From Calliopsis andreniformis (lineage: Eukaryota; Arthropoda; Insecta; Hymenoptera; Andrenidae): a stretch of 64,000 bases of DNA. Numbering within the stretch: position 1 is the first letter of the stretch; every line of letters begins with the position of its first letter. Below the pieces are notes generated by a model, which did not search any database, was not told where the DNA came from, and saw nothing but the letters and a program-made list of their open reading frames with translations. The stretch covers positions 3,455,758-3,519,757 of the forward strand of contig NW_027480468.1 in the NCBI RefSeq assembly GCF_051401765.1, given 5' to 3'. Both the position numbers and the translations under genes were made by a program. Below, piece after piece: positions 25,440 through 37,854 of the stretch.

Positions 25440-27429
25440 TTAAGGATTAAAGATTGAGTATTGAAGATTGCAGATTGAGAATTGAGTATTGAAAACTGTG
25501 AATTGAGGATATTCTATTGAGGATTGAGGATTGTCACCTGATTGTTCAGGACTGAGGGCTGAAGATTGAGGATTCAGGATTGAGGATTCAGAATTGAGGT
25601 TTGAGGGGCGAGGATTGAGGGTTGAGGATTGAAGATAGAGTATTGAGGATTGAAGATTGACGATTGAGGATTGCGGATTGATGATTGAGTATTGAGGATT
25701 GAAGATTGAGGTTTGAGGACTGAGGATTGAGGATTGAGGATTGGGGATTGAGGATTGAGGATTGAGGATTGAAGATTCAGGATTGGGTATTGCGGATTGA
25801 ACATTGAGGATTGAGGATTGAGGATTGAGGGTTGAGGATTGAGGACTGAATATTGAATATTGATGATTGAACATTGAGGATTGAGGATTGAGGGTTGTGG
25901 ATTGAGGACAAGGACTGGGGGTTCAGTATTGATGGTTGAGGTCTGATTATTGAGGATTGAGTATTGAGAATTAAGGACTGAAGATTGAGTATTGTCGATT
26001 GAATATTGAGGATTGAGGATTGAGGATTGAGGATTGAGTATTGAGGATTGAGGATTGAGGACTGAGGATTGAGGATTGAGTTTTGAGGATTGAGGATTGA
26101 GGATTGAGGATTGAAGATTGAGGATTGGGTATCGGGGATTGAACATTGAGGATTGAGGAATGAGGATTGAGGATTGAGGATTGAGTATTGAAGATTGAAT
26201 ATTGATGATTGAAGATTGAGGATTGAGGATTGAGGGTTGCGGATTGAGGACGAGGACTGAGGGTTGAGTATTGATGTTTGAGGTCTGAGGATTGAGGATT
26301 GAGGATTGAGAATTGAGGATTGAGGAATGAGGATTGAAGACTGAGGATTGGTTATTGAGGATTGAAGAATGAGGACTGAGGGTTGAGGATTGAGTATTGA
26401 GGATTGAATATTGAGTATTGAGGATTGAAGGTTGCGGATTGAGGACTGAGGGTTGAGTATTGATGTTTGAGGTCTGAGGATTGAGGATTGAGGATTGAGA
26501 ATTGAGGATTGAGGAATGAGGATTGAAGACTGAGGATTGGTTATTGAGGATTGAAGAACGAGGACTGAGGGTTGAGGATTGAGGATTGAGGATTGAAGAT
26601 TGAGTATTGAGGATTGAATGTTGCGGATTGAGGACTGAGGATTGAGGATTGAGGATTGATGATTGCGGGTTGAGGATTGAAGATTGAAGATTGAGGATTG
26701 AGGACTGAGGATTAAAGATTGAGTATTGAGGATTGAAGATTGAGGATTGATGATTGAGGATGAGGGCTGGGGGTTGAGGATTGAGGTTTAAGGACTGAGG
26801 ACTGAGGATTGAGGATTGAGGATTGAGGATGAGGGCTGGGGGTTGAGGATTGAGGTTTAAGGACTGAGGACTGAGGATTGAGGATTGAGAATTGAGGATT
26901 GAGGATTGAGGATTGAGGACTGAGGACTGAAGATTGAATGTTGATGATTGAAGATTGAGGATTGAGGATTGAGCGTTGTGGTATGAGGACGAGGACTGAG
27001 GGTTGAGTATTGATGTTTGAGGTCTGAGGATTCAGAATTGAGGGTTGAGGATTGAGGATTGAGGATTGAGGATTGAAGATTGAGGTTTGGGTATTGAGGA
27101 TTGAAGAATGAGGATTGAGGATTGAGGATTGAGGATTGAGGATCGAAGGTTGAGTTTTGAGGATTGAAGATTGAGGATTGAGGATTGAGGATTGAGGATT
27201 GAGGATTGAGGATTGCGGATTGCGGATTGAGGATTGAGGATTGAGGATTAAAGATTGAGTATTGAGGATTGAAGATTGAGGATTGATGATTGAGGATTGA
27301 GGATTGAGGATTGAGGATTGAGGGTTGAGGATTGAGTATTGAAGATTGAGGATTGATGATTGAGGATTGAGGATTGAGGGATGAGGATTGAGTATTGAGG
27401 ATTGAGGATTGAAGATTAAGGATTGAGGA
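25440..27429 (+). repeat. 2,536-bp unit, copy 2, with 546-bp deletion
   Basis: Follows copy 1 at offset 2,536 until about 26,910, then jumps to sequence matching about 24,920. The A2 element expected near 27,248 is absent. The next A4 element comes after 1,990 bp rather than 2,536, a difference of 546 bp, or exactly 78 heptamers, so the deletion kept register. Confidence 0.8.
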
Positions 27430-28500
27430 TTAAGGATTAAAGATTGAGTATTGAAGATTGCAGATTGAGAATTGAGTATTGAAAACTGTGAATTGAGGAT
27501 ATTCTATTGAGGATTGAGGATTGTCACCTGATTGTTCAGGACTGAGGGCTGAAGATTGAGGATTCAGGATTGAGGATTCAGAATTGAGGTTTGAGGGGCG
27601 AGTATTGAGGGTTGAGGATTGAAGATAGAGTATTGAGGATTGAAGATTGACGATTGAGGATTGCGGATTGATGATTGAGTATTGAGGATTGAAGATTGAG
27701 GTTTGAGGACTGAGGATTGAGGATTGAGGATTGGGGATTGAGGATTGAGGATTGAGGATTGAAGATTCAGGATTGGGTATTGCGGATTGAACATTGAGGA
27801 TTGAGGATTGAGGATTGAGGATTGAGGATTGAGGACTGAATATTGAATATTGATGATTGAACATTGAGGATTGAGGATTGAGGGTTGTGGATTGAGGACA
27901 AGGACTGGGGGTTCAGTATTGATGGTTGAGGTCTGATTATTGAGGATTGAGTATTGAGAATTAAGGACTGAAGATTGAGTATTGTCGATTGAATATTGAG
28001 GATTGAGGATTGAGGATTGAGCATTGAGGATTGAGGATTGAGGACTGAGGATTGAGGATTGAGGTTTGAGGATTGAGGATTGAGGATTGAGGATTGAAGA
28101 TTGAGGATTGGGTATCGGGGATTGAACATTGAGGATTGAGGAATGAGGATTGAGGATTGAGGATTGAGTATTGAAGATTGAATATTGATGATTGAAGATT
28201 GAGGATTGAGGATTGAGGGTTGCGGATTGAGGACGAGGACTGAGGGTTGAGTATTGATGTTTGAGGTCTGAGGACTGAGGATTGAGGATTGAGAATTGAG
28301 AATTGAGGAATGAGGATTGAAGACTGAGGATTGGTTATTGAGGATTGAAGAATGAGGACTGAGGGTTGAGGATTGAGTATTGAGGATTGAATATTGAGTA
28401 TTGAGGATTGAAGGTTGCGGATTGAGGACTGAGGGTTGAGTATTGATGTTTGAGGTCTGAGGATTGAGGATTGAGGATTGAGAATTGAGGATTGAGGATT
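27430..28500 (+). repeat. 2,536-bp unit, copy 3, partial
   Basis: Starts with the same ATTAAAG and A4 (27499) sequence and continues through the 189-bp pair at 28257/28446. It then leaves the unit and enters GATGATTGTGG-rich heptamers around 28,500. Confidence 0.72.
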
Positions 28501-29110
28501 GATGATTGAGGATTGTGGATTGAGGATTGAGGATTGAGAATTGAGGATTGAGGATTGAAGATTGAGTATTGAGGATTGAAGATTGAGGATTGATGATTGT
28601 GGATTGAGGATTGAGTATTGAGGATTGAGGATTGAGGATTGAGTATTGAAGATTGAGGATTGATGATTGAGGATTGTGGATTGAGGATTGAGGATTGAGA
28701 ATTGAGGATTGAGGATTGAAGATTGAGTATTGAGGATTGAAGATTGAGGTTTGATGATTGAGGATTGATGATTGAGTATTGAGGATTGAGGATTGAGGAT
28801 TGAGTATTGAAGATTGAGGATTGATGATTGAGGATTGAGGATTGAGGGTTGAGGATTGAGTATTGGGGATTGAGGATTGAAGATTGAGGATTGAGGATTG
28901 AGGATTAAAGATTGAGTATTGAGGATTGAAGATTGAGAATTGAGGATTGAGGATTGAACATTGAGGACTGAGTGTTGAGGGTTGAGTGATGAGAATTGAT
29001 GTTTGTGGATAGTGATTTGAAGATTGCAGATTGAGTATTGAGTATTGAAAACTGTGAATTGAGGATATTCTATTGAGGATTGAGGATTGTCACCTGATTG
29101 TTGAGGACTG
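28501..29110 (+). repeat. A5-bearing satellite segment
   Basis: No gene seen. It holds phrases alternating ATTGATG, ATTGTGG and ATTGAGT leading into A5 at 29065. It recurs ahead of A5 at 33544 and 40253 (offset 4,479 to the first). Confidence 0.7.
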
Positions 29111-29141
29111 AGGCCTGAAGATTGAGGATTCAGGATTGAGG
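28981..29141 (+). repeat. Element A, subtype A5 (3 copies)
   Basis: Cores start at 29065, 33544 and 40253. The diagnostic unit is ATAGTGA (T for A) before TTTGAAG, combined with the GTCACC variant downstream that is shared with A4. Copies 33544 and 40253 have CACCCGATTG where 29065 has CACCTGATTG. The 33544 and 40253 copies are paralogues within the 6,709-bp duplication. Confidence 0.78.
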
Positions 29142-31145
29142 ATTCAGGATTGAGGTTTGAGGACTGAGGATTGAGGATTGAGGAGTGAGGATTGAGGATT
29201 GAGGATTGAAGATTGAAGATTGAGGATTGGGGACTGAGTGTTGAGGGTTGAGTGATGAGAATTGTTGTTTATGGATACAGATTTGAAGATTGCAGATTGA
29301 GTATTGCGTATGGAAAGCTCTGAACTGAGGATATTCTGGTGAGGATTGAGGATTGACAACTGATTGTTGAGGACTGAGGGCTGAACATTGAGGATTCAGG
29401 ATTGAGGATTCAGGATTGTGGTTTGAGGACTGAGGATTGAGGATTGAGGATTGAGGATTGAAGATTGAGGATTGAGGACTGAAGATTGAGGATTGGGTAT
29501 CGAGGATTGAACATTGAGGATTGAGGATTGAGGATTGAGGATTGAGGATTGAGTGTTGCGGATTGAGGACGAGGACTGAGGGTTGAGTATTGATGTTTGA
29601 GGTCTGCGGATTGAGGATTGAGGGTTGAGAATTGAGGATTGAGGAATTAGGATTGAAGATTGAGGATTGGTTATTGAGGATTGAAGAACGAGGACTGAGG
29701 GTTGAGGATTGAGGATTGAGGATTGAAGATTGAGTATTGAGGATTGAATGTTGCGGATTGAGGACTGAGGATTGAGGATTGAGGATTGAGGATTGCGGGT
29801 TGAGGATTGAAGATTGAAGATTGAGGATTGAGGACTGAGGATTAAAGATTGAGTATTGAGGATTGAAGATTGAGGATTGATGATTGAGGATTGAGGATTG
29901 AGTATTGAGGATTGAGGATTGAGGATTGAGTATTGAAGATTGAGGGTTGATGATTGAGGATTGAGGATTGAGGATTGAAGATTGAATATTGAGGTTTGAA
30001 GACTGACGATTGAGGGTTGAGGATTCAGGATTGAGGATTGAGGATTGAGGATTGAGGGTTGAGGATTGAGGATTGAGAATTGAGGATTGAGGATTGAGGA
30101 TTGAGGACTGAGTATTGAGGATTGATGTTTGAGGATTGAGGGTTGAGGACTGACGGCTGAGGATAGAGGATTGAGGATGGAGCATTGAGGATTGAAGATT
30201 GACGACTGGGGATTGAGGATTAAAGATTGAGGATTAACGATTGAGGATTGGGGACTGAGGATCTAGGGTTGAATATTGATTATTGAGGATTGAAGATTGA
30301 GGATTGAGGATTGAGGATTGAGAATGGAGAATTGAGGATAAGGACTGAGGGTTGAGGGTTGAGGTTTGAGGAATGAGGATTGAGGATTGAGGATTGAGGA
30401 TTGAGGATTGAAGATTGAGTATTGATGATTGAAGACTGAGGATTGAGGATTGAGGGTTGAGGATTGAGGACGAGGACTGACGGTTGAGGATTGTGGTTTG
30501 ATGATTGAGGATTGAGGATTGAGAATTGAGGATGAGGACTGAGGTTTGAGGATTGAGGTTTGTGGAATGAGGATTGAGGATTGAGGATTGAGGATTAAGG
30601 ATTGAGGATTGAGGATTGAGGATTGAGTAATGAAGGTTGAGGATTGATGACTGAGGATTGAGGATTGCGGATTGACGATTGAGGATTGGGGATTGAGGGT
30701 TGAAGGTTGAGTGATGAGGATTGAAGGTTGAGGATTCACGATTGAGGATTGAGGATTGAGAATGATGGCTGAGGTTTGAGGTTTGAGGTTTGAGTATTGA
30801 TTCCTGAGAATTCAGGATGTCCTATTGAGTGTTGAGAAATGAGGATTGATGGTTTAGTATTGAGGATTCAGGATTGAAGATTGAGGATTGAGCATTGAAG
30901 ATTGAGGATTGTGGATTGAGGATTGAGGATTGAGTATCGAAGATTGAGGATTGGGCATTGAGGATTGACGATTGAGGATTGAGGATTGAGGATTGAGGAT
31001 TGAAGATTGAGTATTGAGGATTGAAGATTGAGGATTGTGGATTGAGGATTGAGGATTGAGTATCGAAAATTGAGGATTGGGCATTGAGGATTGACGATTG
31101 AGGATTGAGTATTGAGGATTGAGAATTGAGGATTGAGGATTGAAT
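29111..31145 (+). repeat. Patchwork segment with A6-like 29331 and B-variant 30801
   Basis: No gene seen. A5 (29065) and A6 (29331) are only 266 bp (38 heptamers) apart, the closest pair of A elements in the window. From about 30,130 the sequence follows the B-block parent seen at 18,290, joined in mid-block, then the two-copy version of the 126-bp repeat. It looks like a fusion of pieces from several parents. Confidence 0.7.
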
Positions 31146-34100
31146 ATTGAGTATTGAGGATTGAAGATTGAGAATTGACGATTGAGGATTGAGGATTGAA
31201 GATGAGGGCTGAGGGTTGAGGATTGAGGTTTGAGGACTGAGGATTGAGGATTGAGGATTGAGAGTTCAGGATTGAGGGTTGAGGATTGAGGATTGAGAAT
31301 TGAGGATTGAGGATTGAGGATTGGGGACTGAAGATTGATTATTGAGGATTGAAGATTGAGGATTGTGGATTGTGGATTGAGGATTGGGTATTGAAGATTG
31401 AGGATTGGGGATTGAGGATTGACGATTGAGGATTGAGTATTGAGGATTGAGGATTGAGAATTGATGATTGAAGATTGAGAATTGCGGATTGAGGGTTGCG
31501 GATTGAGGACGAGGACTGAGGGTTGAGTATTGATGTTTGAGGTCTGAGGATTGAGGATTGAGGGTTGAGAATTGAGGATTGAGGAATGAGGATTGAAGAC
31601 TGAGGATTGGTTATTGAGGATTGAAGAATGAGGACTGAGGGATGAGGATTGAGTATTGAGGATTGAAGATTGAGTATTGAGGATTGAAGATTGCGGATTG
31701 AGGTCTGAGGATTGAGGATTGAGGATTGAGGATTGCGGGTTGAGGATTGAAGATTGAAGATTGAGGATTGAGGACTGAGGATTAAAGGTTGAGTATTGAG
31801 GATTGAAGATTGAGGATTGATGATTGAGGATTGAGGATTGAGGATTGAGGATTGAGGGTTGAGGATTGAGTATTGAAGATTGAGGATTGATGATTGAGGA
31901 TTGAGGATTGAGGGATGAGGATTGAGTATTGAGGATTGAGGATTGAAGATTAAGGATTGAGGATTAAGGATTAAAGATTGAGTATTGAAGATTGCAGATT
32001 GAGAATTGAGTATTGAAAACTGTGAATTGAGGATATTCTATTGAGGATTGAGGATTGTCACCTGATTGTTCAGGACTGAGGGCTGAAGATTGAGGATTCA
32101 GGATTGAGGATTCAGAATTGAGGTTTGAGGAGTGAGGATTGAGGATTGAGGATTGAAGATAGAGTATTGAGGATTGAAGATTGACGATTGAGGATTGCGG
32201 ATTGATGATTGAGTATTGAGGATTGAAGATTGAGGATTGAGGATTGAGGATTGAGGGTTGAGGATAGAAGGTTGAGGTTTGTGGACTGAGTATTGAGGGT
32301 TGAGTGATGAGAATTGGTGCTTGTGGATAGAGATTTAAAGATTGCAGATTGAGTATTGTGTATTGAAAACTGTGAACTGATGATATTCTATTGAGGATTG
32401 AGAATTGACAACTGATTGTTGAGGACTGAGGTCTGAAGATTGGGGATTCAGGATTGAGGATTCGGGATTGAGGTTTGAGGACTGAGGATTGAGGATTGAG
32501 GATTGGGGATTGAGGATTGAGGATTGAGGATTGAAGATTCAGGATTGGGTATTGCGGATTGAACATTGAGGATTGAGGATTGGGGACTGAATATTGAATA
32601 TTGATGATTGAACATTGAGGATTGAGGATTGAGGGTTGTGGATTGAGGACAAGGACTGGGGGTTCAGTATTGATGGTTGAGGTCTGATTATTGAGGATTG
32701 AGTATTGAGAATTAAGGACTGAAGATTGAGTATTGTCGATTGAATATTGAGGATTGAGGATTGAGGATTGAGTATTGAGGATTGAGGATTGAGGACTGAG
32801 GATTGAGGATTGAGGTTTGAGGATTGAGGATTGAGGATTGAGGATTGAAGATTGAGGATTGGGTATCGGGGATTGAACATTGAGGATTGAGGAATGAGGA
32901 TTGAGGATTGAGGATTGAGTATTGAAGATTGAATATTGATGATTGAAGATTGAGGATTGAGGATTGAGGGTTGAGGATTGAGGATTGCGGGTTGATGATT
33001 GAAGATTGAAGATTGAGGTTTGAGGACTGAGGATTAAAGGTTGAGTATTGAGGATTGAAGATTGAGGATTGATGATTGTGGATTGAGGATTGAGTATTGA
33101 GGATTGAGGATTGAGGATTGAGTATTGAAGATTGAGGATTGATGATTGAGGATTGTGGATTGAGGATTGAGGATTGAGAATTGAGGATTGAGGATTGAAG
33201 ATTGAGTATTGAGGATTGAAGATTGAGGATTGATGATTGAGGATTGATGATTGAGTATTGAGGATTGAGGATTGAGGATTGAGTATTGAAGATTGAGGAT
33301 TGATGATTGAGGATTGTGGATTGAGGGTTGAGGATTGAGTATTGGGGATTGAGGATTGAAGATTGAGGATTGAGGATTGAGGATTAAAGATTGAGTATTG
33401 AGGATTGAAGATTGAGAATTGAGGATTGAGGATTGAACATTGAGGACTGAGTGTTGAGGGTTGAGTGATGAGAATTGATGTTTGTGGATAGTGATTTGAA
33501 GATTGCAGATTGAGTATTGAGTATTGAAAACTGTGAATTGAGGATATTCTATTGAGGATTGAGGATTGTCACCCGATTGTTGAGGACTGAGGGCTGAAGA
33601 TTGAGGATTCAGGATTGAGGATTCAGGATTGAGGACTGAGGATTGAGGAATGAGGATTGAGGATTGAGGGTTGTGGATTGGGGACCAGGACTGAGGGTTG
33701 AATATTGATGTTTGAGGTCTGAGGATTGCGGATTGAGGATTGAGAATTGAGGATTGAGGATTGAGGATTGAAGATTGAGGATTGGGTATTGAGGATTGAA
33801 GAATGAGAATTGAGGATTGAGGATTGAGGCCTGAGGATTGAGAATTGAGAACTGAGGATGAGGACTGAGGGCTGAGGGTTGAGGTTTGAGGAATGAGGAC
33901 TGACGATTGAGGATTGAGGATTGAAGATTGAGTATTGAGGATTGAAGATTGTGGATTGAGGATTGAGGATTGAGGATTGAGGATTGAAGATTGAGGATTG
34001 AGGATTGCGGATTGAGGATTGAGGATTGAGTATTGAAGGTTGAGGATTGATGACTGAGGATTGAGGATTGCGGATTGACGATTGAGGATTGGGGATTGAG

Positions 34101-35366
34101 GGTTGAAGGTTGAGTGATGAGGATTGAAGGTTGAGGATTGACGATTGAGGATTGAGGATTGAGGATGATGGCTGAGGTTTGAGGTTTGAGGTTTGAGTAG
34201 TGAATCCTGAGTATTCAGGATGTTCTATTGAGTATTGAGAATTGAGGATTGATGCTTTAGTATTCAGGATTAAGGATTGATGATTGAGGATTGAGTACTG
34301 AAGATTGAGGATTGATGATTGAGGATTTAGGATTGAGGATTGAGGATTGAGGATTGAGGATTGAGGATTGAAAATTGAGTATTGAGGATTCAAGGTTGAG
34401 GACTGAGGAATAAGGATTGAGGATTGAGGATAGAGGATTGAGTATTGAGGATTGAAGTTTGAGTGCTGAGGATTGAGTGTAGAAGATTGAGGATTGAGTA
34501 TTGAGGATTGTGGATGAGGGCTGAGGTTTGAGGTTTGAGGTTTGAGTATTGAATCCTGAGAATTCAGGATATTCTACTGAGTATTGAGAATTGAGGATTG
34601 ATGGTTGAGTATTGAGACTGAGGATTGAGGATTGAAGATTGTGTATTGATGATTGAAGATTGAGGATTGAGGATTGAGTGTTGAGGGTTGAGGACGAGGA
34701 CTGACGGTTGAGGATTGATGTTTGAGGATTGAGGGTTGAGGACTGACGACTGAGGATAGAGGATTGAGGATTGAGGATTGAGGATTGAAGATTGAGTATT
34801 GAGGATTGAAGATTGAGGATTGAGGATTGAGGATTGAGGATTGAGGACTGAGGATTGAGGATTGAGGATTGAGCATTGAGGATTGAAGATTGAGGACTGT
34901 TGATGGAGGATTGAAGATTGAGGATTAAGGATTGAGGATTGAGGATTGAGGTTTGAGGAATGAGGATTGAGGATGGAGGATTGAGGATTGAAGATTGAGT
35001 ATTGATGATTGAAGATTGAGGATTGAGGATTGAGGGTTGTGGATTGAGGACGAGGACTGACGGTTGAGGATTGTGGCTTGAGGATTGAGGATTGAGGATT
35101 GAGAATTGAGGATGAGGGCTGAGGTTTGAGGATTGACGTTTGAGGAATGAGGATTGAGGATTGGGGATTGAGGATTGAGGATTGAGGATTGAGTATTGAA
35201 GGTTGAGGATTGATGACTGAGGATTGAGGATTGCGGATTGACGATTGAGGATTGAGGATTGAGGGTTGAAGGTTGAGTGTTGAGGATTGAAGGTTGAGGA
35301 TTGACGATTGAGGATTGAGGATTGAGGATGATGGCTGAGGTTTGAGGTTTGAGGTTTGAGTATTGA

Positions 35367-35384
35367 ATCCTGAGAATTCAGTAT
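35367..35384. repeat. Element B inverted repeat, right-arm variant
   Basis: The right arm is TCAGTAT (G to T), leaving a mismatch in the stem with loop GAAT. The paralogue at 42076-42093 in the second copy of the 6,709-bp duplication carries the same change, so it predates that duplication. The next B element follows 342 bp later in both copies. Confidence 0.75.
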
Positions 35385-36939
35385 GTTCTATTGAGTATTG
35401 AGAATTGAGGATTGATGCTTTAGTATTGAGGATTCAGGATTGAGGATTGAGGATTGAGTACTGAAGATTGATGATTGGTGATTGAGGATTCAGCATTGAG
35501 TATTGAGGATTGAGGGTTGAGGATTGAAAATTGAGTATTGAGGATTGAAGGTTGAGGACTGAGGAATAAGGATTGAGGATTGAGGTTTGAGGATTGAGGA
35601 TTGAGGATTGAAGTTTGAGTGTTGAGGATTGAGGGTTGCAGATTGAGGATTGAGTACTGAGGATTGAGGATGACGGCTGAGGTTTGAGGATTGAGGTTTG
35701 AGTATTGAATCCTGAGAATTCAGGATATTCTATTGAGTATTGAGAGTTGAGGATTGATTGTTGAGTATTGAGGACTGAGGATTGAGTATTGAAGATTGTG
35801 TATTGATGATTGAAGATTGAGGATTGAGGATTGAGGATTGAGGGTTATGGATTGAGGACGAGGACTGAGGGTTGAGTATTGATGTTTGAGGTCTGAGGAT
35901 TGAGGATTGAGGACTGAGATTAGAGGATTGAGGATTGAGGATTGAAGATTGAGGATTTGGTGTTGAGGATTGAAGAATGAGGATTGAGGATTGCGGATTG
36001 AGGATTGAGGATTGAAGATCGAGTATTGAGGATTGAAGATTGAGGATTGAGGATTGAGGATTGAGGATTGAGGAACGAGGATTGAGGATTGAAGATTAAG
36101 TATTGATGATTGAAGATTGAGGATTGAGGATTGAGGACTGAGTATTGAGGATTGAAGATTGAGGATTCAGGATTGAGGATTGAGGATTGAGGAATGAGGA
36201 TTGAGGATTGATGGTTGTGAATTGGGGACCAGGACTGAGGGTTGAATATTGATGTTTGAGGTCTGAGGATTGAGGATTGAGGATTGAGAATTGAGGATTG
36301 AGGATTGAGGATTGAAGATTGAGGATTGGGTATTGAGGATTGAAGAATGAGGATTGAGGATTGAGGATTGAGGCCTGAGGATTGAGAATTGAGAACTGAG
36401 GATGAGGACTGAGGGCTGAGGGTTGAGGTTTGAGGAATGAGGACTGACGATTGAGGATTGAGGATTGACGATTGAGTATTGAGGATTGAAGGTTGTGGAT
36501 TGAGGATTGAGGATTGAGGATTGAGGTTTGAGGATTGAGGATTGAGGATTGAGGATTGAAGATTGAGGATTGGGTATTGCGGATTGAACATTGAAGATTG
36601 AGGATTGTGTATCGAGGACTGAAGGTTGAATATTGATGATTGAAGATTGATGATTGAGGATTGAGGGTTGTGAATTGAGGACGAGGACTGAGGGTTGAGT
36701 ATTGATGTCTGAGGTCTGAGGATTGAGGATTGAGGATTGAGAATTGAGGATTGAGGATTGAGGATTGAAGATTGAGGATTGGGTATTGAGGATTGAAGAA
36801 TGAGCATTGAGGATTGAGGATTGAGGATTGAGGATTGAAGATTGAGGAATGAGGATTGAGGTTTGAGGATTGAAGATTGAGTATTGAGGATTGAAGATTG
36901 AGGATTGAGGATTGAGGATTGAGGATTGAGGATTGACTA

Positions 36940-37640
36940 TTGAAGATTGAGGATTGGGGACTGAGAGTTGATGGTTGAGTGATGAGAATTGATGTTTGTG
37001 GATAGAGATATGAAGATTGCAGATTGAGTATTGCGTATGGAAAACTCTGAACTGAAGATATTCTAGTGAGGATTGAGGATTGACAACTGATTGTTAAGGA
37101 CTGAGGGCTGAAGATTGAGGATTCAGGATTGAGGATTGAGGACTGTGGTTTGAGGACTGAGGATTGAGGATTGAGGATTGGGGATTGAGGATTGAGGATC
37201 GAGGATTGAAGATTGAAGATTGGGTATTGAGGATTGATCATTGAGGATTGAGGATTGAGGATTGAGGATTGAGGATTGAGGGTTGACGATTGAAGATTGA
37301 GGATTGGGGACTGAGAGTTGATGGTTGAGTGATGAGAATTGATGTTTGTGGATAGAGATATGAAGATTGCAGATTGAGTATTGCGTATGGAAAACTCTGA
37401 ACTGAGGATATTCTAGTGAGGAATGAGGATTGACAACTGATTGTTGAGGACTGAGGGCTGAAGATTGAGGATTCAGGATTGAGGATTCAGGACTGTGGTT
37501 TGAGGACTGAGGATTGAGGATTGAGGATTGGGGATTGAGGATTGAGGATCGAGGATTGAAGATTGAAGATTGGGTATTGAGGATTGAACATTGAGGATTG
37601 AGGATTCAGGATTGAGGATTGAGGATTGAGGATTGAAGAT
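36940..37640 (+). repeat. 350-bp (50-heptamer) tandem pair of A6 elements
   Basis: A6 cores at 37058 and 37408 lie exactly 350 bp apart, and the sequence between them repeats with few changes (for example GAAGATATTC against GAGGATATTC, and AGGATTGAGG against AGGAATGAGG after the core). The same pair is seen at 43767 and 44117. Confidence 0.82.
36974..37134 (+). repeat. Element A, subtype A6 (9 copies)
   Basis: Cores start at 29331, 37058, 37408, 43767, 44117, 49918, 52069, 52523 and 59313. The subtype is marked by ATTGCGT then ATGGAAA, ACTCTGA, and AGTGAGG after the core. Copy 29331 is the outlier (GGAAAGCTCT, CTGGTGAGG, and a different upstream end). Eight of the nine lie in the right half of the window. 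Confidence 0.8.
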
Positions 37641-37854
37641 TGAATATTGATGATTGAAGGTTGAGGATTGAGGATTGAGGGTTGTGGATTCAGGACGAGG
37701 ACTGAGGGTTGAGTATTAATGTTTGAGGTCTGAGGATTGAGGATAGAGGATTGAGAATTGAGGATTGAGGATTGAGGGTTGAGGATTGAGGATTGGGTAT
37801 TCAGGATTGAAGAATGAGGACTGAGGATTGAGGTTTGAGGACTGAGGATTGAAG

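Larger units (their letters stand above)
31146..37854 (+). repeat. 6,709-bp tandem duplication, copy 1
   Basis: Contains A4 32033, A3 32383, A5 33544, B 34204, 34553, 35367 and 35709, and A6 37058 and 37408. Each of these recurs exactly 6,709 bp later. By eye I found three substitutions between copies: 31480 A to G at 38189, 33040 G to A at 39749, 35137 C to G at 41846. There may be others. Apparent identity is above 99.9 percent, far higher than for any other large pair here. Confidence 0.9.
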
